DNA from: Halolamina litorea
Lineage (GTDB): Archaea > Halobacteriota > Halobacteria > Halobacteriales > Haloferacaceae
Assembly: GCF_026616205.1 (NCBI RefSeq)
Contig: NZ_JANHGR010000001.1
Coordinates: 1,674,001 to 1,738,000, forward strand
Length of the DNA stretch: 64,000 bases
Reading direction: 5' to 3'
Part shown: positions 26,237 to 34,468 of the stretch, one piece after another
Layout of the letters: every line of letters starts with the position of its first letter
How positions within the stretch are numbered: the first letter of the stretch is position 1
Made by a program: the position numbers and the translations under genes
Notes under the pieces: generated by a model
Told to the model about the DNA's origin: nothing
Seen by the model: the letters and a program-made list of their open reading frames with translations, nothing else
Databases searched by the model: none

Positions 26237-26710
26237 ATGGTCACCATCGAGTACGACACCACGGGCGCCTACGTCGACGACTGCCTCGCCGTCGCCCGCG
26301 GGCTGGATCGGGGCTTCAACGACGCCGGGCTGGCGTCGATGGCCGAGGACCTTCCGGAACAGCGCCAGTTCCTCGCGTTCGCGGACGGCGAACTGCTCGG
26401 GTTCGTCTCCATCGACGACAGCGGGCCGGCGGTGGCGGAGGTGGCGTGGTTCGCGGTCCGGTCGGACAGTCAAGGGGCCGGGATCGGTAGCCGGCTGCTC
26501 GAGGCGGTAACCGACCGACTGGCGGCTGGGGGCGTCCGCCTCCTGAGCGTCAAGACGCTCGCAGCGACCGTCGACGACGACCACTACGCGCGTGTGCGTT
26601 CGTTCTACGAAGGGGCCGGGTTCCATCACGTCGAGACTATCGACCCCTATCCCGAATGGGAGCCGGGGAACCCCTGTGCCATCTACGTCAAGCCGCTCGC
26701 TGCCGAGTGA
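26237..26710 (+). CDS. GNAT family N-acetyltransferase
   Basis: A 157-residue single-domain acetyltransferase. The acetyl-CoA loop is seen as the strand VAWFAVRSDSQGAGIGSRLLEAV (about 73-95), with Q-G-A-G-I-G matching the Q/R-x-x-G-x-G/A consensus. A later AGFHHVET segment is the typical GF motif. The substrate is unknown. It starts 16 bp after the M24 gene on the same strand and is probably co-transcribed with it, so a role on the same substrate class is possible. Confidence 0.85.
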   Translation: MVTIEYDTTGAYVDDCLAVARGLDRGFNDAGLASMAEDLPEQRQFLAFADGELLGFVSIDDSGPAVAEVAWFAVRSDSQGAGIGSRLLEAVTDRLAAGGVRLLSVKTLAATVDDDHYARVRSFYEGAGFHHVETIDPYPEWEPGNPCAIYVKPLAAE

Positions 26711-26722
26711 GCATCGACGAGG

Positions 26723-27415
26723 TCAGTACCGCATCTGAAACTCGGCGATGGACTCCTCGAACCCCTCGCCCCACTCCGCCGCGAGGTCGTCGGTGTTCTC
26801 GACGGCCTCGGCGTGGTCGCGACCGGCCTCGTAGGCGTCCCAGAGCCCGTCGATGGGGTTCCCGGGCTGGTCGACCCGCATGTTGTGGTACAGTTTCGAC
26901 TCGGGAGCATGGACCAGCACCGCCGCGCTGAGGTTGTCGCCGCGCTTGTCGCCGCCGGCCGCCTCGCCCGCGGTCAGCGCGGTCAGGAGCCGCTCGGTCA
27001 GCGGGCCGTCGGCGTCCTCGAACGCCTCGTGCATCTTGGTCACGACCGCCTCGCCGGCGAGCGTGTTGCCCGCCGCGGTGTGGTTCTCGCCGACGACGTG
27101 GCCCGCCCACTCCGTCGCCTTCTCGCCGGTGTAGGCGTACGTCTCGCCGTCGACTTCGGTGCCATGGAGTTGCGTGCCGGCGCTGCCGGGACGGTTCGCC
27201 AGCACGGCCTCCGCGGCGCTTTCTAGGCGGATGTTCCGGGCCAGCATCTCCAACAACGGTTCGCCGTAGTCGGCGCCGGAGTCCCACGCCTGCGTCGATA
27301 GCCCAACGTCCTCGCTGACCCACGGGCAGACCGCCCCGACCGACGGGAACACCGACGCGATGGCGACGCCCGTTTTCCCCGTCTCGGGATCGGCTGCGGT
27401 GATGGAGAACGTCAC
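26723..27415 (-). CDS. DUF1028 family protein (Ntn-hydrolase-like)
   Basis: A 230-residue protein beginning MTFSITAADPETGKTGVAIAS, the standard start of DUF1028 proteins (GTG start codon). A strong purine-rich ribosome site, ggagggggag, lies 4-5 bp upstream. The family adopts an N-terminal-nucleophile hydrolase fold, with Thr2 exposed after Met removal as a possible nucleophile; activity has not been settled for the family. No signal peptide. It converges on the acetyltransferase gene (12 bp between stops), close to the importer/M24 group. Confidence 0.85.
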   Translation of the reverse strand: MTFSITAADPETGKTGVAIASVFPSVGAVCPWVSEDVGLSTQAWDSGADYGEPLLEMLARNIRLESAAEAVLANRPGSAGTQLHGTEVDGETYAYTGEKATEWAGHVVGENHTAAGNTLAGEAVVTKMHEAFEDADGPLTERLLTALTAGEAAGGDKRGDNLSAAVLVHAPESKLYHNMRVDQPGNPIDGLWDAYEAGRDHAEAVENTDDLAAEWGEGFEESIAEFQMRY

Positions 27416-27790
27416 GATGCTCCCCCTCCGGAATGTAGGGTTGGTACCATACCACGCGCTTGGGGAGGGCGAGTATCACTCTTTGGATCGTTCGGCGGCG
27501 ACTCCGCCGACCTGTTCGAAGCCGACGGGCTCTACGCCGAACTTTGAACTCCAAGCCGCGGCGAGCGACTGATCGCCGTGACACGCCGGCAGCCGCGGTG
27601 GGTGACTGATCCACGTGGTGTCGCTGGCCGCTCTTCAAGTACGATCGGGCACGCACCAGCGCCGTGGCCTGAGAGGGACCCGGAGTGGGGAGCGCGAGAG
27701 CGGTGTGTCGCTCCGGGAGGGGAAGCACCGCCTGTCCGCTATCGTGGGGGAGTAGCAACGCTTTCCTCCGCGAACCGGGAACGTCGGGTC
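27416..27790. other. 375-bp intergenic stretch with relic sequences
   Basis: No intact gene is seen. The left end holds the DUF1028 promoter. At 27509-27547 lies a short frame matching the end of an ABC exporter (listed separately). At 27556-27628 there is an imperfect tandem duplication of about 36 bp (period 37); the first copy can form a 7-bp stem, gcggcga/tcgccgt, around gcgactga. The rest has no clear codon bias. Confidence 0.6.
27485..27547 (+). pseudogene. relic of an ABC exporter C-terminus
   Basis: The frame ending at 27547 reads DLFEADGLYAEL-stop. The exporter at 17047-19002 has DLLEADGLYAKLW at the matching place, and 31 of 36 bases agree over these twelve codons (27509-27544). 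Upstream of this core the similarity fades, so it looks like the remains of a second exporter gene whose body has been lost. Confidence 0.5.
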
Positions 27791-28081
27791 GTGGAAACCA
27801 CGACGAAGTGGCTGGTCGCGGCCGCCGCGTTCGGCCTGTTCCTCCCGATCGCGTTCGTCCTCGGGAACGCGCTGTTGGGCGGCGTCGCGGCGGGGACGGT
27901 GGTCTGGGCCGCCATCACCCACGACCGCGACGGGAGCCTCTCGGCGTTCCCGGTGCTCGTCGCCGGGGGCGTCGTCTGTCTCGGGGTGCTGAGCGACGGC
28001 TACCTGCTCTACGCGCTGGTCGGAGCGAACGTCGTGCTCTGGATCGGCCGGAACGGGATCCCGGGACTCCGAAGTGCCTAA
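27791..28081 (+). CDS. small membrane protein (96 aa)
   Basis: A GTG-started frame of 96 residues with hydrophobic helices at about 6-22, 24-38, 49-66 and 69-83, so three or four membrane spans. No recognised family. Sequence upstream of this GTG in frame is Arg-rich and unlike a haloarchaeal protein. The FAD protein gene follows after 25 bp on the same strand. Confidence 0.65.
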   Translation: METTTKWLVAAAAFGLFLPIAFVLGNALLGGVAAGTVVWAAITHDRDGSLSAFPVLVAGGVVCLGVLSDGYLLYALVGANVVLWIGRNGIPGLRSA

Positions 28082-28106
28082 CTCGGTGTAACGGCTCTGC
28101 GAGGCC

Positions 28107-28913
28107 ATGCCCGAACCCATCGAGACCGACAGCGACGATGAGTCACAGCACCGGGACGTGCTGATCGTCGGCGGCGGCGTCGCCGGCCTCACGGCGGCGC
28201 TCTACACCGCCCGCGCGGGGCTCGACACGCTCGTCTACGACGGCGGCGAGTCGATCCTGCGCCGGAACGCGCACCTGGAGAACTTCCCCGGCTTCCCCGC
28301 CGGCGTCAACCCCCGGCTGTTCGCGGACATGCTCCACGCGCAGGCGACGCGGAACGGCGTGGACCTCGTCGCCGGTCGGATCACCGATATCGATCACGCT
28401 GGGAGCGACGGCGACGACGAACCCGGCTTCCTCGCGACCGACGAGGACGGCGACACGGTCCGTGCCGACCGGGTCGTTGCCGCGTCGTGGTCCGACGTCG
28501 AGTACCTGAACACGCTCGACCCCGAGATCCGCTCGGCCGGGAGCAAGGCGTACCTCGACGAGGACGGCAACGGCCGGACGAGCGTCGACGGCCTCTACGC
28601 GGCGGGCCGACTCGCCGAACGCTACCACCAAGCCGTCGTCGCCGCCGGCGACGGGGCGGCGACCGGGATCACGCTGATCCACGACTCCGAGACGCCGTTC
28701 TACCACGACTGGGTCACGCCCGAGGGCTACTTTACCGACCGCGGCCGGGAGGTACCGCCGGGCTGTGAGGAGATCGACGAGACCGAGCGCGCCGCCCGCC
28801 GGGCCGAGTCCCGAGCGGCGATGCGGGAGTACTTCGCCGAGGAGCACGAGCAGGACCAGCGGACCCACCCGAGCCTCGTCGACGACGAGAAGGGTCGACT
28901 GAGTGAACAGTGA
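28107..28913 (+). CDS. thioredoxin-reductase-like FAD protein, shortened
   Basis: A 268-residue protein with the FAD dinucleotide loop GGGVAGLTAALYTARAG (about 24-40) and the second FAD motif DGLYAAGRLAERYHQAVVAAGDGAA (about 164-188). The NADPH domain and the CxxC redox centre that lie between these in true thioredoxin reductases are missing, and about 70 acidic residues trail the second motif. It may oxidise or reduce an unknown partner with FAD only, or be a structural relative. A similar, even shorter protein is at 39239. Confidence 0.8.
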   Translation: MPEPIETDSDDESQHRDVLIVGGGVAGLTAALYTARAGLDTLVYDGGESILRRNAHLENFPGFPAGVNPRLFADMLHAQATRNGVDLVAGRITDIDHAGSDGDDEPGFLATDEDGDTVRADRVVAASWSDVEYLNTLDPEIRSAGSKAYLDEDGNGRTSVDGLYAAGRLAERYHQAVVAAGDGAATGITLIHDSETPFYHDWVTPEGYFTDRGREVPPGCEEIDETERAARRAESRAAMREYFAEEHEQDQRTHPSLVDDEKGRLSEQ

Positions 28914-28986
28914 AACAACCGTGTAAGGCCGACACACCCCCGATACAGACCGCCACGTTTTAGCGCTGGCCTCCGGAACGGGCGAC

Positions 28987-29550
28987 ATGGATCAACTGCG
29001 CCGGTCGCTCCTCGACGCGCCGATCATCGAGAAAGGCGAGTACCAGTACTTCGTCCACCCGATCAGCGACGGGATCCCGACGCTCCAGCCGAGCCTCCTG
29101 CGGGAGATCGTCATCAAGATCTGCCGGAAGGTCGAACTCGAGGACGTCGACAAGATCGTCACCCCCGCCGCGATGGGGATCCACATCTCGACGGCCGTCT
29201 CGCTGATGAGCGACGTGCCGATCGTCGTGATCCGCAAGCGCCAGTACGGTCTCGACGGCGAGGTCGCGCTCCATCAGGAGACCGGCTACTCCGAGTCCGA
29301 GATGTACATCAACGACGTGGAGGAGGGCGACACAGTGCTCGTGCTCGACGACGTGCTCTCGACGGGCGGCACGCTCACGGCCATCACCGAGGCCATCGAG
29401 GGTATCGGCGCCGAAGTGTCGGACGTGCTCGCGGTGATCAAGAAGGCCGGCGAGAACGAACTCGACGGCGTCGTCGACTACAAGACGCTGATCAACGTCA
29501 GCGTCGAGGACGGCGAAGTCGTCATCGTCGACGAGGAAGGTGACGGGTAA
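28987..29550 (+). CDS. hpt: hypoxanthine/guanine phosphoribosyltransferase
   Basis: A 187-residue cytosolic enzyme of the archaeal HPRT/APRT-like group. The PRPP-binding motif [13 protein letters not shown] lies at 117-129, and the flexible-loop region (RKRQYGL) at about 83-89. It should salvage hypoxanthine or guanine with PRPP to give IMP or GMP. Length and N-terminus ([14 protein letters not shown]) match the haloarchaeal proteins annotated Hpt. It stands alone; the next gene on the strand starts 42 bp later. Confidence 0.92.
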   Translation: MDQLRRSLLDAPIIEKGEYQYFVHPISDGIPTLQPSLLREIVIKICRKVELEDVDKIVTPAAMGIHISTAVSLMSDVPIVVIRKRQYGLDGEVALHQETGYSESEMYINDVEEGDTVLVLDDVLSTGGTLTAITEAIEGIGAEVSDVLAVIKKAGENELDGVVDYKTLINVSVEDGEVVIVDEEGDG

Positions 29551-29592
29551 CTGGACAGTCACGCTTTAGAGGGTCCTCTCCTACGGGCCGGT

Positions 29593-30045
29593 ATGGCCGG
29601 CGAATCGACGCTGCCGGGCTGGCTCGACCGGTGGCTGACCCTCAAGCAGCCGGTGACCTACTGGTCGTTCTGGGCGGCGCTGCTCCGACTCCTCCCGTTG
29701 TTCGTGCTCCCGTTTCTCGTCACCGTCGCCGTCGTCACCCCGGCGTTCGCGGTCCGGGCGTTCGCGCCGCTCCCGTTCGTGTTGGTCGCGGCGACGCTCG
29801 GCTACGCGGTCAGGGCGTTCGACGGCGTGGGCGCGCTTGTTTCGGTGCTGATCGCCGCCCTCTATAGCTTCCTCCTGGGGGTCACCGGCGTCGGCGAGTC
29901 GGTGGTCTCTCAGCCGACGCCGTTGCTGTCCGTGCTCGCCGTTCTCGCCTTCGTCGCGCTGCTCGCCGGTTTCGGCTCGCCGACGCTCCACGGCCAGCGC
30001 GGCGACGACGAGTTCGCGGCGGCACGGCGCCGCTGGGAGGACTAA
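29593..30045 (+). CDS. multi-spanning membrane protein (150 aa)
   Basis: Hydrophobic helices are seen at about 30-52, 57-72, 78-98 and 110-128, after an amphipathic N-terminus (MAGESTLPGWLDRWLTLKQP). The C-terminus is charged (DDEFAAARRRWED). No family is recognised and no catalytic motif is present. Its stop overlaps the stop of the small zinc-finger-like gene on the other strand by 4 bp. Confidence 0.75.
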   Translation: MAGESTLPGWLDRWLTLKQPVTYWSFWAALLRLLPLFVLPFLVTVAVVTPAFAVRAFAPLPFVLVAATLGYAVRAFDGVGALVSVLIAALYSFLLGVTGVGESVVSQPTPLLSVLAVLAFVALLAGFGSPTLHGQRGDDEFAAARRRWED

Positions 30046-30248
30046 GCCTGTTCGTGGGTGTGGTGGTAGAAATCGATCCGGCCCTGCGGGCCGTCGTCGG
30101 TGACGACGGTCACGGGGTCGAAACAGACCCGCGCGTAGCGTTCGGTCTCCCGCAGCGAGACCATCAGCCCGTCGGCGTGCCGCGAGACCGAGTCGTAGGG
30201 CGCGCCACAGACCGGGCAGTCGTCGGGGGCGTCGTCCGGGACTTCCAC
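30042..30248 (-). CDS. small CPxCG-type putative zinc protein (68 aa)
   Basis: A 68-residue protein with one CPVCG knuckle (12-16), a later single Cys (about 42) and an HHTH cluster near the end (about 62-65), which together could hold one zinc ion. Haloarchaea carry many such mini-proteins, some affecting biofilm formation or swarming. The S9 peptidase gene ends 30 bp further on the same strand, upstream of it. Confidence 0.7.
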   Translation of the reverse strand: MEVPDDAPDDCPVCGAPYDSVSRHADGLMVSLRETERYARVCFDPVTVVTDDGPQGRIDFYHHTHEQA

Positions 30249-30278
30249 GCCCCGAATCGGTCTCCCGGCTACTTCGCT

Positions 30279-32414
30279 CTACTCCTCGTCGGCGTCGCGG
30301 CCGTGCGGGTCGTCGGCCTCGGCGTCGGTGACCGCGGGGTCGTGGCGGCGGTACCACGAGGTGATCTCCTCGAGTCGGTGGATGGCGCGGTCGGGGTCGC
30401 CGACGTTGTGGTGTTCGTCCTCGTAGATCACCAGCCGACACTCCGCGCCGGCCTGCTGGGCCGCGACGTAGAACTGTTCGGACTGGGAGGGCGGACAGCG
30501 CCAGTCGGCGCCGCCGGCGGCGACCAGGAGCGGCGTCTCGACGTTCCCGATGTCGTTGATGGCCGAGGAGGCGTCGATCTCGTCTTGATTCTCCCACGGG
30601 TAGCCGTACTCGTTCTCCATCCAGATGTGGGAGTCGTCGGTGCCGTAGGCCGAGCGCAGGTCGTAGATCCCGTGTTCGGGCGCGGCGGCGGTGAACAGGT
30701 CGGGGTACTGCGTGACCAGGTAGCCCTGTGCGATCCCGCCGTAGGAGAAGCCGTAGCCGAACACGCGGTCGGGGTCGGTCCAGCCGCGGTCGACCAGGTC
30801 CTCGATCCCGGCGGCGATGTCGCTGGCCTCGACGGTTCCCCAGCGGCCGTGGAGCGTCTCGCAGAACTTCCGGCCGAACGAGGAGCCCCCGCGGTAGTTC
30901 GGGCGGAAGACGAGGTAGCCACGCGAGGTGAACGCCGCGTGGGTGAAGTCGAACACCGGCTCGTCGTAGGAGACGGGGCCGCCGTGGATCGCACACACCG
31001 TCGGCGCCGGGTCGGACTCGCCGGGCTCGTACTCCGGCGGGTGGTAGAGCACGCCCGAGATGTCCCAGCCGTCGTTCTCGAAGGTAACGCGGGTGACCTC
31101 CGGCATCTCGTACTCGTCGGTAAGGTCGGCGTTGACCGAAGCGAGTCGCGTGAGCGAGTCAGGTTGCTCGTCGGCGTCGAGGTCGTCGACGGGCAGCGCG
31201 TAGGGGTCGTGGCCCTCGCTCGGATGCGAGAGCCCCATCGCCGCCGTGTCGCCGCCGATGGAGAGGCCCGCCACTGCGCGGTCGTCGCCCTGTGCCTCGA
31301 ACGTCCGCTCCCACTCGGCGTCGGAAGCGTCGCACTCCAGAATTCGGGTTCGGGCCTCGTCGCCGACGAGCGTGTAGAAGACAGCGTCGTCGACCCACTC
31401 GAAGCTGGAGCCGCGTGCGAGCGTTCGGTCGAGGTCGCCCGTCACCGAGACGTGTTCCTCGCCGTCCCAGACGCGGGCTTCGGTCGGGATACACCAGTTC
31501 GTCTCGTCGCCCGCGGAGAACGCCAGCCGCTCGCCGTCGGGCGACCACGTCGGCGCGTTACAGCTCAGGCCGCCGTCGGTGATCGCGGTCGCGTCACCGC
31601 CTTCGGGCGAGACCGTGAACACGTCGGTCGCGAGCGTGCTGTCGGGGTCCTCGCCGCGGTAGGAGACGAACGCGATCTCGTCGCCGGCGCCCCAATCCGG
31701 CTGGAGGCCGCTCAGTCCCTCGAACGCGCCGCGACCGTAGGCGTCCTCCAGCTTCCGGGCGGAGTCGGCGTCGGCGGCTGCGGACCCGAGGACGGCGTCC
31801 TCGCCGACGACGAACAGGTAGCTCCTGACGGTGTCGAGGTAGCCGACGCCGTCCAGTTTGTGCTGGACGCGCTCGGTCTCGATCGGTCCGCCGTCCCGGC
31901 GCTCGTCGAGGTAGGCCGACTCGGCGTCGGTGGGGTCGCGGGCGGTGACGACGATGCGTTCGCCGTCGGGCGCCCAGTCGAACTCGCGGACGCCCTCCTC
32001 GAAGTCGGTGATCTGGCGGGCGTCGCCCCCGAGCGCGAGGTCGAACGCCCAGACCTGGGACTTCGGCTCTGCCTCGCCGTTGCCGCCGCCGTTCTCGGCC
32101 GCCGCCTCCTCGTCTTCGTCCTCGTCCTCGCTCTCCCGACCGACACGGAGGTCGCTGTCCTCGTCGCGGGCGGCGAGGAACGCGAGTCGATCGCCGTCTG
32201 GCGACCACGTCGGGGAGCCGGCGCCGGAGACGCGGGTGAGTCGGTGGGGGTCGCGGCTGCCGTCGGTGGGGACGACGAACAGCGACGACACCGACTCGTC
32301 GGCGTCGGGGTCGTTCTCGGAGGTAGTGAACGCCGCGCGCTCCCCGTCGGGGGAGACGGCGACGGCGCCGACCTGCGTGAGGTCGTAGTACGCGTCGAGT
32401 GGTAGCTCGCTCAT
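30279..32414 (-). CDS. S9 family peptidase (acylaminoacyl-peptidase/DPP-like)
   Basis: A 711-residue serine peptidase: a WD40/TolB-like propeller (about 1-430, several SPDGERLAF and WSPDGDRLAF blades) followed by an alpha/beta-hydrolase domain (about 440-690). The nucleophile is in GFSYGG (Ser about 557). The Asp is expected in the GADWRCPPSQSEQ region and the His in EDEHHNVG. No signal peptide, so cytosolic; it should cleave short or N-acylated peptides. A TATA-like cgcttttcg lies about 26-33 bp upstream on the coding strand. Confidence 0.93.
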   Translation of the reverse strand: MSELPLDAYYDLTQVGAVAVSPDGERAAFTTSENDPDADESVSSLFVVPTDGSRDPHRLTRVSGAGSPTWSPDGDRLAFLAARDEDSDLRVGRESEDEDEDEEAAAENGGGNGEAEPKSQVWAFDLALGGDARQITDFEEGVREFDWAPDGERIVVTARDPTDAESAYLDERRDGGPIETERVQHKLDGVGYLDTVRSYLFVVGEDAVLGSAAADADSARKLEDAYGRGAFEGLSGLQPDWGAGDEIAFVSYRGEDPDSTLATDVFTVSPEGGDATAITDGGLSCNAPTWSPDGERLAFSAGDETNWCIPTEARVWDGEEHVSVTGDLDRTLARGSSFEWVDDAVFYTLVGDEARTRILECDASDAEWERTFEAQGDDRAVAGLSIGGDTAAMGLSHPSEGHDPYALPVDDLDADEQPDSLTRLASVNADLTDEYEMPEVTRVTFENDGWDISGVLYHPPEYEPGESDPAPTVCAIHGGPVSYDEPVFDFTHAAFTSRGYLVFRPNYRGGSSFGRKFCETLHGRWGTVEASDIAAGIEDLVDRGWTDPDRVFGYGFSYGGIAQGYLVTQYPDLFTAAAPEHGIYDLRSAYGTDDSHIWMENEYGYPWENQDEIDASSAINDIGNVETPLLVAAGGADWRCPPSQSEQFYVAAQQAGAECRLVIYEDEHHNVGDPDRAIHRLEEITSWYRRHDPAVTDAEADDPHGRDADEE

Positions 32415-32486
32415 CAGCCGCGAGGTCCCCCGGCACGGCGAAAAGCGTTCGGCAAGCGGAAGCGCCGGGGGTAACTCGGTCGCCGA

Positions 32487-33452
32487 CTACTCGTCGCGGT
32501 CCCCTGCCGAGGGCTCGCTCTCCTCGTCGACTTCCGCCTCGTCCCCGGCACCGTTACCGCCGCGGATCGACGGCAGCCCGCCCCCGAAGAGTCGGCGAGC
32601 CACCAGCGCCAGCCCGACCAGCGGGACGCCGAACGCGATCAGGTACGGGAGCGCGTACGCCAGCCCGACGACCGCCGCCCGCAGGGCGACGAGCGCACCA
32701 TCGACGGACTCGAGGAACGCGTCGATCACGCCGGTGTCGTACCACCGGTCGGGATCGTACTCCACGTCGGGGCGCTCCTCGTGGAACTCGACGGTGACGG
32801 TGGCGTAGGCGATCTGGTTGTCCAGGCTCTCCAGTCGGGCCTCTGTCGCCTCGATCTCGCCCTGCACGTCCGAGAGTTCGCGCTGGACCGCCAGCACGTC
32901 CTGCGTGTCGTTGGCCTGCTCGTAGAGCTCCCGCAGGCGGTCACGCTCGGCCCGGAGGTTCTCCAGCCGGGCTTCGAGGTCGGCGTGCTGGCCGGTCACG
33001 TCCCGTGCGTCCTCCTCGAAGTTGACGACGGTCCCCTCCTCGCGGACGGCCGCGGTGAACGCCGAGTAGTTCTCGCTCGGCACACGGTAGACGATCCGAG
33101 CGTCGTGGTACGTCTCGTTGTTCCGCTCGGTCGTTGAGACCCGCGAACTCCCGACGTAGCCGCCGTGGTCGGCGAGCGTCGTCGAGAGGTTCGCCCGTGT
33201 CGTCTCGAAGTCGTCGACGCGCAGCCGGGCGTTGGCGGTGTAGATCCACAGCCGGTCGCCCGCCGCTTGCGCGCCGCCCGTGGCGTCGTCGGCGTCGGCG
33301 TTGGTCGCCTCCGGCGCCGCCGTCCCCATCTCGTTCCCGTCGCCGCCGTCGAGGGCCGCCTGCGTGGCCCCGTCGTTCCCCCCGCCGGCACAGCCCGCGA
33401 GGACGAGCAGGCAGGCGAGCGCGAGGGCGGCGAGTGCTCGGTTCCGTGGCAT
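32487..33452 (-). CDS. DUF4349 domain lipoprotein
   Basis: A 321-residue secreted protein. The signal peptide ends in the lipobox LAGC (Cys about 21). After an acidic linker comes the DUF4349 domain (about 70-290): a beta-rich part, a long coiled coil (about 150-215, with LEARLENLRAERDRL) and a C-terminal transmembrane helix (about 245-280). The tail is acidic. DUF4349 proteins are envelope proteins of unknown role. A TATA-like CCTTTTACC lies about 24-32 bp before the ATG. Confidence 0.9.
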   Translation of the reverse strand: MPRNRALAALALACLLVLAGCAGGGNDGATQAALDGGDGNEMGTAAPEATNADADDATGGAQAAGDRLWIYTANARLRVDDFETTRANLSTTLADHGGYVGSSRVSTTERNNETYHDARIVYRVPSENYSAFTAAVREEGTVVNFEEDARDVTGQHADLEARLENLRAERDRLRELYEQANDTQDVLAVQRELSDVQGEIEATEARLESLDNQIAYATVTVEFHEERPDVEYDPDRWYDTGVIDAFLESVDGALVALRAAVVGLAYALPYLIAFGVPLVGLALVARRLFGGGLPSIRGGNGAGDEAEVDEESEPSAGDRDE

Positions 33453-33516
33453 GAGTTACACTGTGTCGGGATTCCGGTAAAAGGTTGGCTAGCCACAAAG
33501 AGCGGTTTGACTCATC

Positions 33517-33556
33517 GAGCGCGGCAGGTCGTTCGCCGCAACTCACCACGGCCGAC
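33517..33556. repeat. direct repeat, copy 1
   Basis: A perfect 34-bp unit (33523-33556, starting ggcaggtcgttcgccgcaac) recurs at 33595-33628, 72 bp further on. Both copies are preceded by gagcgc, with two extra bases in the second. Both lie between the DUF4349 and DUF2071 genes. Confidence 0.9.
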
Positions 33557-33586
33557 TCGCGGCGTTGTCTCCGCGGCCCCGTGACG

Positions 33587-33628
33587 GAGCGCGGGGCAGG
33601 TCGTTCGCCGCAACTCACCACGGCCGAC
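33587..33628. repeat. direct repeat, copy 2
   Basis: Second copy of the 34-bp unit (33595-33628), ending about 33 bp before the DUF2071 start codon. The first 13 bases of its core, ggtcgttcgccgc, also occur at 41084-41096 beside the short-chain dehydrogenase stop codon. Confidence 0.9.
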
Positions 33629-33661
33629 ACCGGGAAGGGATGGCCGGTCGAAGTGGCGTGC

Positions 33662-34426
33662 ATGCAGCGCCATTACCTCTCGATGGACTGGCGCGACGCG
33701 CTGTTCGCACACTGGCCCGTCGACGCCGCCGCCGTCGAGGAACGACTGCCGACGGGGATCACCCCCCGAACGAAAGCGGGCAGCGCGTGGCTCGGCGTCG
33801 TCGCGTTCGTCATGGAGGACATCCGGCCGCGCGGGGTACCCCGACCGCTCGGACTCACGTTCGGCGAGGCGAACCTCCGGACGTACGTCGAGGGACCCGA
33901 CGGCGGCGAGGGCATCTACTTCTACAACCTCGACGCCGCCGACCGCATCGGGGTTCCGGTCGCCCGGCGGCTCTACCAGTTACCGTACTACCGTGCCCAC
34001 ATGGATATCGACCGCAGCGGCGCACTCCCTGGCGATACCGGCCCCCACGAGCGCAGCGTCGCGTTCGTGAGCCACCGCACCCACCCGGGCGTACCCGACG
34101 CCCACCTCGACGTCACGTACGGCCCGACCGGTGGCCGGTTCCGGCCCGAGCAGGGTTCGCTCGAACAGTTCCTCGTCGAGAACTACCGCTTTTACCTCGC
34201 GGAGGGCGACGTGAGCGCCGAGGACGAGGCGGGCCAGGAAGGGTCCGGCGGCCTGTTCTACGGCGACGTGGCCCACCCGCCGTGGGACGTGTACGAGGCC
34301 GACCTCGACCTGCGCTCGACTGATTTCTTCGAAGCCAACGGCTTCGAACGGCCCGACGCCGAGCCGTTGGCACACTACTCCCCCGGCGTCCCCGTGAAAG
34401 CCGACCGAGTCCGGCGGGTCGACTGA
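33662..34426 (+). CDS. DUF2071 (YqjF-like) family protein
   Basis: A 254-residue cytosolic protein with the family opening MDWRDALFAHWPVDAAAVEERLP and the later phrases WLGVVAFVM and NLRTYVEG. DUF2071/YqjF proteins have an acetoacetate-decarboxylase-like fold, but their reaction is not known. The ATG at 33662 was taken because the family similarity starts at once; upstream lies the direct-repeat region. The aminotransferase gene follows after 42 bp on the same strand. Confidence 0.85.
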   Translation: MQRHYLSMDWRDALFAHWPVDAAAVEERLPTGITPRTKAGSAWLGVVAFVMEDIRPRGVPRPLGLTFGEANLRTYVEGPDGGEGIYFYNLDAADRIGVPVARRLYQLPYYRAHMDIDRSGALPGDTGPHERSVAFVSHRTHPGVPDAHLDVTYGPTGGRFRPEQGSLEQFLVENYRFYLAEGDVSAEDEAGQEGSGGLFYGDVAHPPWDVYEADLDLRSTDFFEANGFERPDAEPLAHYSPGVPVKADRVRRVD

Positions 34427-34468
34427 GTTCGGCGGCAGATTCACGGTGGTCCGGTCCGGAGCGCCGCC

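Noticed and set aside
27360-27572. A 70-codon frame covering the DUF1028 start and the gap
   Set aside because: It overlaps the 5' end and promoter of the DUF1028 gene, and its sequence has no haloarchaeal character. Only the other-frame exporter relic inside it is worth noting.
30054-32405. A very long open frame (783 codons) antisense to the S9 peptidase gene
   Set aside because: Its protein is a Val/Gly/Arg/Asp mix mirroring the high-GC codons of the real gene; no motif, and the sense gene has complete family features.
33523-33628. CRISPR array
   Set aside because: Only two identical units, no regular series of spacers and no cas genes nearby.
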